The notes under the pieces are model-generated. The model was not told the DNA's origin. It made no database searches and saw nothing but the letters and a program-made list of their open reading frames with translations. The position numbers and the translations under genes are program-made. From Azoarcus sp. DD4 (GTDB lineage Bacteria; Pseudomonadota; Gammaproteobacteria; Burkholderiales; Rhodocyclaceae): a stretch of 64,000 nucleotides of DNA. The stretch lies in NCBI RefSeq assembly GCF_006496635.1, contig NZ_CP022958.1, forward strand, positions 1,302,001-1,366,000, in the 5' to 3' direction. Every line of letters begins with the position of its first letter. The stretch's first letter is position 1. Below, piece by piece: positions 35,757 through 44,996 of this stretch.

Positions 35757-38648
35757 ATGAAAAAGTCGCTCAAGGCATCCCTGATCGCGGTCGCGATCGC
35801 CTCGTTCCCGTTTGGCAGCCAGGCTGCCGGACTTGGCCAGATCAGTGTGTTGAGCGGGCTTGGGCAGCCGCTGCGGGCCGAGATCCAGATCAACGCGACG
35901 CCTCAGGAGTTGCAGTCCCTGAGAGCCCGACTTGCTTCGCCCGATGCGTTCCGGCAAGCGAACATTCCTTACTCCCCGGTCATCCAGACCCTGCGTGCAG
36001 CACTTGAAAATCGCGGTCAGCGTGCAATCGTCAAACTGAGCAGCGACCGCCCGATCAACGACCCCTTCGTCGATCTCCTCATCGAGCTGGATTGGAATGG
36101 TGGTCGCCTATCGCGGGAATACACTTTCCTGCTTGATCCTGTCGATCTGGTTGCACCGAAGCCGCTTGCGGCGCGAGTAGATACGCCGGCGGCAGCGCCT
36201 GCCCCGCGCGCGGCGCGTCCGCAGGTCCCGGCGCCAGCGGCGACGGCAAGTCAGGCTGGCGACGGCGGCAGCTACCGTGTGCAGCGCGGCGACACCTTGC
36301 GTCGCATCGCGGAAAGCAATCGTCCTGCGGATGCCACGCTCGATCAGATGTTGGTGGCGCTGTTTCGAAGCAATCCCGCCGCCTTCGATGGCAGCAACAT
36401 CAATCGCCTGAAGACCGGTGCGATCCTGTCGATGCCTGCGCCGAGCGAGGTGCAGGCCGTGGATCGGCAGGAAGCTCGCCGCGAAATTGTGGCGCAGGCG
36501 GCAGACTTCGATGCCTATCGCCGCAAGCTGGCCTCATCGGTTGTCGAGCGTCCGGCCGAGGCGCCCACGGCGCAGTCGGGCGCCGGTCTCATCGTTCCGC
36601 GGGTCGAGGCGCCGGCAACGGCGCCATCTGGCGACAAGGTGCAGGTCTCGCGCACCCAGCCGGGTGAGCAGGGCAGCACGGAAGCAGCCCATCGCCTGCA
36701 GGCGCTCGAAGAGGAACTGGTTTCGCGTGAAAAAGCGCTGGACGAAGCGAATGCGCGTCTCGCCCAGCTCGAACAGAATATTCGCGAGATGCAGAAGCTG
36801 CTGCAGTTGAAGAGCGATGCGATGGCGCAGCAGCAGGCCAATGCCGGCGGTGCTCCGGCAGCCACGGCGTCTGCGCCAGCCCCTGGGACTGAGGCCGCGG
36901 CACAGGCGGCTGCGCCGGCTGCCGCGGACGCGCAGCCACCCAAGGCGGCCGAGCCGCCGCCGCGACCCAAGCCCAGGGCCGTGGCGCCTCCGCCGCCCGA
37001 ACCGGAACCCGATCTTCTGCAGTCGCTGACGCAGGATCCGACGATGCTGGCGGCTGGTGGCGGCATCGTTGTCTTGCTGCTCGCCTACGCAGGCTTGCGC
37101 ATGCGCAAGGGGCGCAAACCAAGTGGCGCAGGCGAGACGTCGGCGCTGATGAGCGAGTTTCCGCCCGAGAGCAGTGCGGTGTTCGGCGGCACGGGTGGCC
37201 AGAGCGTCGATACCAGCAATAGCAGCTTGATCCATACCGACTTCAGCCAGTCCGGTCTTTCTTCGATCGATGCGGATGAAGGCGTCGATCCGGTTGCCGA
37301 GGCTGACGTTTACATGGCCTACGGTCGTGACGCGCAGGCCGAGGAGATCCTGCTCGACGCGCTGAAGACCGATCCGGAGCGTTTGGCAATTCCGCTCAAG
37401 CTGCTCGAGATCTATTCCAAGCGCAAAAATGCAAAGCAGTTCGAAACCATTGCGTCCGAGTTGTACGCGCGAACGGGCGGCAAGGGCCTCGATTGGGAAA
37501 AGACCGCGTTGATGGGGCGCAAGCTCGATCCCGAGAATCCGCTGTATAGCAGCAAGACCATCGAGCCTGAGCGCACCGAGGCACCGTCGACGGAAATGCC
37601 GGCTGCTGTCGGAGCTGCGGCACTGGGTGCTGCGGCGCTAGCCGCGTCCGCGCAGGCTGCCGCTACCGAGGAGTCCGCCGCTCTCGAACTGTCCAATCTC
37701 GACTTCACCATCTCGACGCCGGGCAATGTCGATGCCGCAACCCAGGAGATGACCGCCACCTGGACCTCACCGGGGGCACTGGATCAGTTTTCGGAGGCGG
37801 CTGGCGGTGACGAGCCTCCGGTCGAGCAGCTTGCGGCCGGTGGAGCCGCCGCCGAAGAGATCACCAGTTTCGACGTCAGCCTGGATTCGCTCGATTTCGA
37901 TCTCGATCTGGACAAGGGCGAGGACGAAGGCAAGGCGAACGACGCTCCAGCCGTGGTCGACAGCGAGGTCGCGGGCGCTTCCGATCTGATGCTCAACCTT
38001 GATATCGGTGGCGAGGAACCGCCTGTTGCACGTGGTAGCGGCGAGGAAGTCGACTCGTCCGCGGGGGGGGGCAACGCCGATTTCGGCACCGTAACGGTGA
38101 TCGGCAAGGATCTCGACTTCTCGGCGACAGACACTAACGGACTCGCCTTCGATCTGCCCGAGGTCGACGCCGTGCAGGCTGAAACCCCGGATCGTTTCGA
38201 TCTGAACGCCACGGTCGTTCAGGCGGATGGCCTCGATGCTGAGGGTGCCGTGGATGCGGCCATGACCGATCTGGAGAACACCGGTTTCGACAGCAATCTG
38301 CTCGATTTCGATTTCGATCTGGATGCCTCGACCAAGCCGGCGCCGGCCGAGCCTGCCGGATTGGACCTGACCAGCATCGATCTCAATCTCGAGCCGTCCG
38401 CCGACGGCGACCTTCATCTCGATACGGCGCCGGCGATGACAGATGCCCTTCCTGCGCTGGATGGCCTGGTGGCCGGCGGGGGAGACGGCGAGATCGACCA
38501 CGAGGTCGAAACCAAGCTCGAACTGGCTCGCGCCTATGAGGAGATGGGTGACAAGGAGGGCGCGCGCGAGCTTCTGGACGAAGTGCTGCGTGAAGGGTCG
38601 GCCGGCCAGCAGGCTACCGCTCGCGAGTTGATCGCCAAGCTGGGTTGA
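35757..38648 (+). CDS. fimV: FimV-like pilus assembly / polar hub protein
   Basis: A 963-residue inner-membrane protein of the FimV/HubP family, which organises the cell pole and type IV pilus secretin. Order: signal peptide (1-23), an N-terminal periplasmic domain (GLGQISVLSGLGQPLRAEI), a LysM motif for peptidoglycan binding (about 172-226, YRVQRGDTLRRIAESN), a coiled coil (about 310-360), an Ala/Pro-rich linker, one transmembrane helix (about 430-447), and a cytoplasmic part with acidic repeats such as DSLDFDLDLD and LLDFDFDLD, ending in the conserved FimV C-terminal TPR-like domain (LELARAYEEMGDKEGARELL). Start chosen at the signal-peptide ATG. Between asd and truA it is in its usual location. 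Confidence 0.93.
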   Translation: MKKSLKASLIAVAIASFPFGSQAAGLGQISVLSGLGQPLRAEIQINATPQELQSLRARLASPDAFRQANIPYSPVIQTLRAALENRGQRAIVKLSSDRPINDPFVDLLIELDWNGGRLSREYTFLLDPVDLVAPKPLAARVDTPAAAPAPRAARPQVPAPAATASQAGDGGSYRVQRGDTLRRIAESNRPADATLDQMLVALFRSNPAAFDGSNINRLKTGAILSMPAPSEVQAVDRQEARREIVAQAADFDAYRRKLASSVVERPAEAPTAQSGAGLIVPRVEAPATAPSGDKVQVSRTQPGEQGSTEAAHRLQALEEELVSREKALDEANARLAQLEQNIREMQKLLQLKSDAMAQQQANAGGAPAATASAPAPGTEAAAQAAAPAAADAQPPKAAEPPPRPKPRAVAPPPPEPEPDLLQSLTQDPTMLAAGGGIVVLLLAYAGLRMRKGRKPSGAGETSALMSEFPPESSAVFGGTGGQSVDTSNSSLIHTDFSQSGLSSIDADEGVDPVAEADVYMAYGRDAQAEEILLDALKTDPERLAIPLKLLEIYSKRKNAKQFETIASELYARTGGKGLDWEKTALMGRKLDPENPLYSSKTIEPERTEAPSTEMPAAVGAAALGAAALAASAQAAATEESAALELSNLDFTISTPGNVDAATQEMTATWTSPGALDQFSEAAGGDEPPVEQLAAGGAAAEEITSFDVSLDSLDFDLDLDKGEDEGKANDAPAVVDSEVAGASDLMLNLDIGGEEPPVARGSGEEVDSSAGGGNADFGTVTVIGKDLDFSATDTNGLAFDLPEVDAVQAETPDRFDLNATVVQADGLDAEGAVDAAMTDLENTGFDSNLLDFDFDLDASTKPAPAEPAGLDLTSIDLNLEPSADGDLHLDTAPAMTDALPALDGLVAGGGDGEIDHEVETKLELARAYEEMGDKEGARELLDEVLREGSAGQQATARELIAKLG

Positions 38649-38709
38649 TCGTGTCCGGTTCAAACCGCCGCCGCGCCTTCGTGCGGCGGCGTTTCCATTT
38701 CTGGCGCGC

Positions 38710-39324
38710 ATGCATCCCGTCGTAGTCCTGACTCTCTGGCTGTTGGGCGTATCGCTGATCCAGCTGCTGTCGGCGGCCTGGCTGGGCGGGGCGGTAGCGG
38801 CCTGCCTGCTGGCGGGCCTCGTGTTTGCACCGCAACGGGTGAAACGCCTGATCCGCCGGGTGCGCGTCCTGCTGCTGGCGATCTTCGTCTTGTTCGCATG
38901 GTTCACCCCGGGCGCAGCAGTTGTCGTCGATTGGCCGCTATTGAGTCCAACTCGCGAAGGGGTGTCGCTTGCCCTGGAGCATGGCGGCCGCCTCGTTGCG
39001 GTAGTGTGCTGTGTTGCGTTGTTGCTCGAAGCATTGCCACCGGTCCGTCTGGTCGGCGGGCTGCACGTCGCCTGCCGGCCATTGGCCCTGATCGGCATCT
39101 CGCCCGAACGACTGGCCCTGCGTCTGTTGCTGGTGCTGCATTACGTCGAGACGGCGGGCGGCAGCGACGCGCACGATTGGCGAACCTGGCTCGTCGATGA
39201 CGACACCGGAGCCGCGACGCCCATGGTTTTGCATCGTGAATCCTATGGTCCGGCCGATGTGGCCGTGATCGCGCTGCTCGTCGTCGGCACGCTGCTCTGG
39301 TTCGCGCTGAGGGCCTGGCGATGA
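38710..39324 (+). CDS. Membrane protein, possible ECF-transporter T component (CbiQ-like)
   Basis: A 204-residue membrane protein with hydrophobic segments near 3-40, 52-72, 88-110 and 180-200. Basic stretches (PQRVKRLIRRVR) and the P-x-R pattern ALPPVRLVGG and LALIGISPERLALRLLLVL resemble coupling helices of ECF T components, but no ATPase (A) or substrate (S) component is nearby. It overlaps truA by four bases, so translation is coupled. Assignment to the CbiQ family is tentative; a simple conserved membrane protein is the alternative. Confidence 0.6.
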   Translation: MHPVVVLTLWLLGVSLIQLLSAAWLGGAVAACLLAGLVFAPQRVKRLIRRVRVLLLAIFVLFAWFTPGAAVVVDWPLLSPTREGVSLALEHGGRLVAVVCCVALLLEALPPVRLVGGLHVACRPLALIGISPERLALRLLLVLHYVETAGGSDAHDWRTWLVDDDTGAATPMVLHRESYGPADVAVIALLVVGTLLWFALRAWR

Positions 39325-40115
39325 GGGTGGCGCTCGGTATCGAATATGCCGGTGATCGCTTCGAGGGCTGGCAGAGTCAGCGTCATGGTCGAACCGTGCA
39401 GGATGCGCTGGAGGCGGCCTTGGCCCGGATCGCCGGTGATCCGCTGCGGGTGCATTGTGCCGGACGTACCGATACCGGCGTCCACGCGACGGCCCAGGTC
39501 GTCCATTTCGATACCACGGCGGTGCGCGCGGCGTCGGCATGGGTGAGGGGTGTGAACACCTACCTCCCGGCAGGTGTGGCGGTGCGTTGGGCGGTCGAGG
39601 TGGACGACAGCTTTCACGCGCGCTTTCTCGCCTTTGAACGTCGTTACCGCTATCTGCTGTTCAACTCGCCGACGCGTCCCGCTCTGCTTGCCGGCCGCGT
39701 CGGCTGGTTTCACATGCCGCTCGACGAGGTGAAGATGGCCGAGGCGGCGGCTTGCCTGCTCGGCCAGCACGACTTCTCGGCCTTCCGGGCGGCCGAATGC
39801 CAGGCCAAGACGCCGATCCGGGACATGCGCGAGGTGGCCGTCACCCGCATGGGTTCCTATCTCGCCTTCGATTTCCGTGCGGACGGCTTCCTGCACCACA
39901 TGATCCGCAACCTTGTCGGCGCGCTGGTCTATGTCGGCAAGGGGCGCTATCCACCCGGCTGGTTGGCGGAAGTGCTGGCGGGCTGCGACCGCAGCCGTGC
40001 GGCGCCCACCTTCGCGCCGGATGGGCTTTATCTGTGCGGCGTGAGCTATCCGCCGCACTGGCCGCTGCCGGACGATGGGCGTATCATCGCGCTGCCCCAG
40101 CTCCCGCTCGCCTGA
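39321..40115 (+). CDS. truA: tRNA pseudouridine(38-40) synthase TruA
   Basis: Forms pseudouridine at positions 38-40 of the anticodon arm. It has 264 residues. The catalytic aspartate is in CAGRTDTGVHATAQVVHF; RRYRYLLFNSPTRPAL and DFRADGFLHHMIRNLVGAL are conserved. It overlaps the previous gene (ATGA) and abuts trpF. Confidence 0.97.
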   Translation: MRVALGIEYAGDRFEGWQSQRHGRTVQDALEAALARIAGDPLRVHCAGRTDTGVHATAQVVHFDTTAVRAASAWVRGVNTYLPAGVAVRWAVEVDDSFHARFLAFERRYRYLLFNSPTRPALLAGRVGWFHMPLDEVKMAEAAACLLGQHDFSAFRAAECQAKTPIRDMREVAVTRMGSYLAFDFRADGFLHHMIRNLVGALVYVGKGRYPPGWLAEVLAGCDRSRAAPTFAPDGLYLCGVSYPPHWPLPDDGRIIALPQLPLA

Positions 40116-40739
40116 ATGTCCCGAACCCGTATCAAGATTTGTGGCCTCACGCGGCCGGATGACGTGCGCGCGGCGGTCGATGCCGGAGCGGACGCGATCG
40201 GTTTCGTGTTCTACCCGCCCAGCCCACGCAATCTCTCGTTCTCCCGAGCGGCTGAGCTTGCCGCGTTGTTGCCGCCCTTCGTTACGGCTGTCGGTCTGTT
40301 CGTGAATCCCGATGCGCAGTTCGTTGCCCAGGCGAGGGCGGAAGTGCCGCTGCAATTGCTGCAGTTTCACGGGGACGAGAGCGATGCCGAGTGCGCACAC
40401 CATGGTCTGCCCTGGATCAAGGCGGCGAGGATGCGTCCCGGGGTCGATCTGGTAGAATTCTGCGCTTCCCATCCGGGCGCCCGTGGCATCCTGCTCGATG
40501 CGTTTGTCGACGGCTATGGCGGGGGTGGGAAGACTTTCGATTGGTCTCTGATTCCTCCCGAACCGGGGCGTCCCCTCATCCTGTCCGGTGGTCTCGACCC
40601 CGCGAACGTGGAAGAAGCGGTACGCCGCGTCCGCCCGTGGGCGGTCGATGTTTCCAGTGGCGTCGAGGTGGCCAAAGGGATCAAGGATGCGGCCAAGATC
40701 GCCGCATTCATAGCCGGAGTTCGACATGCAGATGGCTGA
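40116..40739 (+). CDS. trpF: Phosphoribosylanthranilate isomerase
   Basis: TIM-barrel isomerase of tryptophan synthesis, 207 residues. N-terminal RIKICGLTRPDDVRAAVDAG contains the catalytic cysteine; the aspartate lies in ILLDAFVDGYGGGGKTF. The ATG begins immediately after the truA stop and the end overlaps trpB by 14 bases. trpF grouped with trpBA after truA is typical of beta- and gammaproteobacteria. Confidence 0.97.
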   Translation: MSRTRIKICGLTRPDDVRAAVDAGADAIGFVFYPPSPRNLSFSRAAELAALLPPFVTAVGLFVNPDAQFVAQARAEVPLQLLQFHGDESDAECAHHGLPWIKAARMRPGVDLVEFCASHPGARGILLDAFVDGYGGGGKTFDWSLIPPEPGRPLILSGGLDPANVEEAVRRVRPWAVDVSSGVEVAKGIKDAAKIAAFIAGVRHADG

Positions 40740-41940
40740 CAAGCCTTATCCGTTTCCCGATGAACGTGGGCATTTCGGCCCGTACGGGGGTATTTTCGTC
40801 GCTGAAACGCTGATGCCCGCGCTGGAAGAATTGCGCGAGGCCTACGCCCGTTACAGCCGGGATCCGGCCTTCATCGCCGAGTTCGAGTACGAGCTCAAGC
40901 ATTTCGTCGGTCGCCCGAGTCCGATCTACCATGCCAAGCGCTGGTCGGACCTCCTCGGCGGCGCGCAGATCTACTTGAAGCGTGAAGATCTCAATCACAC
41001 CGGCGCACACAAGGTGAACAACTGCATCGGCCAGGCGCTGCTCGCCCGCCGTATGGGCAAGCCGCGTGTGATCGCCGAAACCGGCGCCGGCCAGCATGGC
41101 GTCGCAACGGCCACCGTTGCGGCCCGCTACGGCATGGAATGCGTCGTCTACATGGGCTCGGAAGACATCAAGCGCCAGGCGGCCAACGTCTATCGGATGA
41201 AGCTGCTCGGCGCTACGGTGGTGCCGGTGGAGTCGGGCTCCAAGACGCTCAAGGATGCGCTCAACGAGGCCATGCGCGACTGGGTGACCAATGTCGCCAA
41301 CACCTTCTACATCATCGGTACGGTGGCGGGGCCGCACCCGTACCCGATGATGGTGCGTGACTTCCAGGCGGTGATCGGCGAGGAGTGCCTGGTACAGATG
41401 CCGGAACTCATCGGCCGCCAGCCCGATTACGTGATCGCCTGCGTCGGTGGTGGCTCAAACGCCATGGGCATTTTCTATCCTTACCTCGACGTGCCGGATG
41501 TCAAGCTCATCGGGGTCGAGGCCGCAGGCGACGGGCTGGATACCGGCCGCCACGCCGCGCCGCTCACCGCCAACGCCAAGGCCGGTGTGCTGCACGGCAA
41601 CCGGACCTATCTGATGCAGGACGAGGACGGCCAGATCGTCGAAACCCACTCGATATCGGCGGGTCTCGACTATCCGGGCGTGGGGCCGGAGCACGCGTGG
41701 TTGAAAGACACGTCACGGGCGCAGTACGTCGCGGTGACCGATACCGAGGCGCTGCAGGCCTTTCACGACCTGTGCCGCTTCGAGGGCATCATTCCGGCGC
41801 TCGAATCGTCGCATGCGCTGGCCTATGCGGCCAAGATCGCGCCGACGCTGCCGAAGGACCAGGTACTGCTGGTCAATCTCTCCGGCCGTGGCGACAAGGA
41901 TATGCACACCGTCGCCGAGCGTTCCGGCATCCAGTTCTGA
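40726..41940 (+). CDS. trpB: Tryptophan synthase, beta chain
   Basis: PLP enzyme that joins indole and serine; 404 residues. The Schiff-base lysine is Lys96 in LNHTGAHKVNN, the phosphate loop is GGGSNAMGIF, and ETGAGQHGVATATVAA follows. GGAG six bases before the ATG at 40726 supports this start over an ATG two codons later. Forms the alpha2-beta2 complex with TrpA. Confidence 0.97.
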   Translation: MQMADKPYPFPDERGHFGPYGGIFVAETLMPALEELREAYARYSRDPAFIAEFEYELKHFVGRPSPIYHAKRWSDLLGGAQIYLKREDLNHTGAHKVNNCIGQALLARRMGKPRVIAETGAGQHGVATATVAARYGMECVVYMGSEDIKRQAANVYRMKLLGATVVPVESGSKTLKDALNEAMRDWVTNVANTFYIIGTVAGPHPYPMMVRDFQAVIGEECLVQMPELIGRQPDYVIACVGGGSNAMGIFYPYLDVPDVKLIGVEAAGDGLDTGRHAAPLTANAKAGVLHGNRTYLMQDEDGQIVETHSISAGLDYPGVGPEHAWLKDTSRAQYVAVTDTEALQAFHDLCRFEGIIPALESSHALAYAAKIAPTLPKDQVLLVNLSGRGDKDMHTVAERSGIQF

Positions 41941-41983
41941 ACCCAGTGCGGGTCGTTCGTGACCCGCCGTGCCTGAATCCGAC

Positions 41984-42799
41984 ATGTCGAAAATCCAGAC
42001 CACATTCCAGCGCCTGCAGGCCGACGGCCGCAAGGCGCTGATTCCTTTCATCACCGCGGGGGATCCCGATCCCGCGCTGACCTTGCCCTTGATGCATGCG
42101 CTCGTGGCCGGCGGCGCCGATGTCATCGAGCTGGGCGTGCCGTTCTCCGACCCGATGGCCGACGGCCCGACCATCCAGCGTGCGTCCGAACGTGCCCTGG
42201 CCCAGGGCATGAGCATGCGCAAGGTACTGCAGCTCGTTCGTGATTTCCGCGCGACCGATGCGACGACGCCGGTGGTGCTGATGGGCTACGCCAATCCGAT
42301 CGAGGCGATGGGGCAGGCAGCCTTCGTCGCTGCTGCGCGCGATGCCGGCGTCGACGGCGTACTGGTGGTCGATTACCCGCCCGAGGAATGTGTCGATTTT
42401 GCGGCGGCGGCAAAGGCTGTCGGGCTCGATCCCGTCTTCCTGTTGGCTCCGACCTCGTCCGAGCAACGCTTCGCCGACGTCGCGCGGGCGGGCAGCGGCT
42501 ACATCTACTATGTCTCGCTCAAGGGTGTGACCGGCGCCGCCACGCTCGATCTTGACGACGTTGCTCGCCGCATTCCGCAGATCCGCGCAGCGGTCGGCAT
42601 GCCGGTCGGCGTCGGCTTCGGCATCCGCGACGCCGAGAGCGCCAAGCGCGTGGCCGCGGTTGCCGACGCCGTCGTGATCGGCAGCCGCATCATCGAGGAA
42701 ATCGAGCGTAGCCCGCGTGAGCAGGCCGTCGCCAATGTCACCGCCTTTCTCAAAGGCATACGCGAGGCGCTGGATACCTTGCCGGGAGTCAAGCAATGA
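41984..42799 (+). CDS. trpA: Tryptophan synthase, alpha chain
   Basis: TIM-barrel subunit that releases indole from indole-3-glycerol phosphate; 271 residues. The catalytic glutamate is in DVIELGVPFSDPMADGP and the aspartate in GVLVVDYPPEE. The ATG at 41984 aligns with the family (SKIQTTFQRL); an in-frame GTG 15 bases upstream is possible. It overlaps accD by four bases. Confidence 0.96.
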   Translation: MSKIQTTFQRLQADGRKALIPFITAGDPDPALTLPLMHALVAGGADVIELGVPFSDPMADGPTIQRASERALAQGMSMRKVLQLVRDFRATDATTPVVLMGYANPIEAMGQAAFVAAARDAGVDGVLVVDYPPEECVDFAAAAKAVGLDPVFLLAPTSSEQRFADVARAGSGYIYYVSLKGVTGAATLDLDDVARRIPQIRAAVGMPVGVGFGIRDAESAKRVAAVADAVVIGSRIIEEIERSPREQAVANVTAFLKGIREALDTLPGVKQ

Positions 42800-43668
42800 G
42801 CTGGCTGCAGAAACTGCTTCCGCCCAAGATCAAGCGCAACGACGCGGCGGTGCGCAGCAAGTCCATCCCCGAAGGCCTCTGGAGCAAGTGCCCGGCGTGC
42901 GAGGCGGTGCTTTACCGCTCCGATCTGGAGAGCAACCAGAGCGTGTGTCCGAAGTGCGGCCATCACCAGCGCCTGCGCGCGCGCGCGCGTCTCGACCTGT
43001 TGCTGGACCCCGAAGGCCGCTTCGAGATCGGCGCCGAAGTGGTGCCGGTCGATCCGCTCAAGTTCAAGGATTCCCGCCGTTACCCCGAGCGCTTGTCGGC
43101 TGCGGTGGCCGATACCGGCGAGGCTGATGCCATGGTGGTGATGCAGGGCGCCATCCTGACTGTCCCGGTGGTCGTGGCCTGCTTCGAGTTCGAATTCCTC
43201 GGCGGCTCCATGGGGTCGGTGGTCGGTGAGCGCTTTGTGCGTGGCGCCCGCGCTGCGCTCGAACAGCGCCTGCCTTTCATCTGCATCACTGCCACTGGCG
43301 GCGCGCGCATGCAGGAAGGGCTCTTTTCGCTGATGCAGATGGCCAAGACCACCGCGGCCATCACCCAGCTGTCGCAACGCAAGCTGCCCTTCATCACGCT
43401 GCTGACCGACCCGACCATGGGTGGCGTGTCGGCGAGCTTCGCCTTCATGGGTGACGTGGTGATCGCCGAGCCGGGCGCGCTGATCGGCTTTGCCGGTCCG
43501 CGCGTGATCGAGCAGACCGTGCGCGAGAAGCTGCCGGAAGGTTTCCAGCGGTCGGAGTTCCTGCTGGAGAAAGGCGCCATCGACATGATCGTGGATCGTC
43601 GCCAGTTGCGCGAACGACTGGCCGATCTGCTCACGCTGCTGACGCGTCAACCGGCAGTCAATGACTGA
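42796..43668 (+). CDS. accD: Acetyl-CoA carboxylase carboxyltransferase, beta subunit
   Basis: Transfers CO2 from biotin to acetyl-CoA to give malonyl-CoA, together with AccA; 290 residues. A four-cysteine zinc finger is at Cys32, Cys35, Cys51 and Cys54. The carboxyltransferase core includes TATGGARMQEGLFSLMQMAK and DPTMGGVSASFAFMGDV. trpA-accD-folC order is common in proteobacteria. It overlaps folC by eight bases. Confidence 0.97.
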   Translation: MSWLQKLLPPKIKRNDAAVRSKSIPEGLWSKCPACEAVLYRSDLESNQSVCPKCGHHQRLRARARLDLLLDPEGRFEIGAEVVPVDPLKFKDSRRYPERLSAAVADTGEADAMVVMQGAILTVPVVVACFEFEFLGGSMGSVVGERFVRGARAALEQRLPFICITATGGARMQEGLFSLMQMAKTTAAITQLSQRKLPFITLLTDPTMGGVSASFAFMGDVVIAEPGALIGFAGPRVIEQTVREKLPEGFQRSEFLLEKGAIDMIVDRRQLRERLADLLTLLTRQPAVND

Positions 43669-44983
43669 ACCTGGCGCTTTCACGATGTCGTTGCCGCAAA
43701 CGCTGGACGGCTGGCTCGGACTGCTCGAGCAAAGGCATGGTCAGGCGATACGCCTCGGTCTCGACCGGGTGCAGACCGTGCGCGCAGCGCTCGGTGCCGA
43801 TCCGGACGCAGTGCTCATCACCGTCGGCGGCACCAATGGCAAGGGTTCGACCTGTGCAATGCTGGAGGCCATCCTGCTTGCCGAGGGCTATCGCGTCGGC
43901 TGCTATACCTCGCCCCATCTGCTGCGCTACAACGAGCGGGTGCGGGTGAACGGCGTCGATGCGAGCGACGAACAGTTGATCGCCGGTTTCGCGGCGGTCG
44001 AGGCCGCGCGTGGCGATACCCCGCTCACCTATTTCGAGCACGGCACGCTGGCTGCGTGGGAAGTGTTCCGCATTGCCGCGCCCGACGTGATCATCCTCGA
44101 AGTGGGGCTGGGCGGGCGGCTGGATGCGGTCAATGTGTTCGACGCCGACTGCGCCATCGTGACCAGCGTTGCCATGGATCACATGGACTACCTCGGCGAT
44201 ACACGCGAGGCCATCGGTTTCGAGAAGGCCGGCATTTTCCGCGCCGGGCGTCCTGCCGTATGCGGCGACCCCCAGCCGCCGGCATCGCTGCGCGAGCATG
44301 CCGAGGCGATCGGTGCGATGCTGTGGATCAGCGGCCGGGATTTCGGTTTCGGGGGCGATCAGCAGCAATGGGGTTACTGGCGCTATCCGGCGCCAGGTGC
44401 GCGCGGCGCACTGACGAAGCGCGGCGGCTTGGCCTATCCGGCATTGCGCGGCGCCAATCAGTTGCTCAACGCGGCGGCGGTGTTTACCGCCCTTGATACC
44501 TTGCGCTCGCGCATCCCGGTGTCGATGCAGGCGATTCGGCAGGGTTTGATGCTGGTCGAGGTGCCGGGGCGCTTCCAGGTGCTGCCCGGCAAGCCTACCG
44601 TGGTGCTCGACGTCGCCCACAACCCGCAGGCCGCGGGCGTGCTGGCGGAGAACCTCGGCGGCATGGGTTTCTATCCCGAAACCTGGGCGGTGCTCGGCAT
44701 GATGGCCGACAAGGATGTCGAAGGCGTCGCTGCGCTGATGCGGCATCGGGTCGATCATTGGCTGCTGGCAGACCTTCCCGGGCCCCGCGGGCTGGATGCC
44801 GAATCCCTGGCCGCGCGCCTGCATGCGGCGGAGGTCGGCGGCGACGTCCGCTGTTTTGCCAGCCCGGAGCAAGCCTTTGCCGCAGCGCGGAAAAGCGCGG
44901 CCGAGGGTGATAGAATCGTCGCCTTTGGTTCCTTCCTGACCGTGGCCGACGTGTTGGCGGCAATTCGGGCCGAGCGACATTGA
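43661..44983 (+). CDS. folC: Dihydrofolate synthase / folylpolyglutamate synthase
   Basis: Mur-ligase-family enzyme of 440 residues that adds glutamate to dihydropteroate and then to folates. The ATP P-loop is GGTNGKGST (about 56-64), followed by YTSPHLLRYNERVRVNG and the metal/carbamate region GLGGRLDAVNVFDAD. VLDVAHNPQAAG in the C-terminal domain is diagnostic. Starts inside the end of accD. Confidence 0.96.
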   Translation: MTEPGAFTMSLPQTLDGWLGLLEQRHGQAIRLGLDRVQTVRAALGADPDAVLITVGGTNGKGSTCAMLEAILLAEGYRVGCYTSPHLLRYNERVRVNGVDASDEQLIAGFAAVEAARGDTPLTYFEHGTLAAWEVFRIAAPDVIILEVGLGGRLDAVNVFDADCAIVTSVAMDHMDYLGDTREAIGFEKAGIFRAGRPAVCGDPQPPASLREHAEAIGAMLWISGRDFGFGGDQQQWGYWRYPAPGARGALTKRGGLAYPALRGANQLLNAAAVFTALDTLRSRIPVSMQAIRQGLMLVEVPGRFQVLPGKPTVVLDVAHNPQAAGVLAENLGGMGFYPETWAVLGMMADKDVEGVAALMRHRVDHWLLADLPGPRGLDAESLAARLHAAEVGGDVRCFASPEQAFAAARKSAAEGDRIVAFGSFLTVADVLAAIRAERH

Positions 44984-44996
44984 TTGAGGTTTCCGG

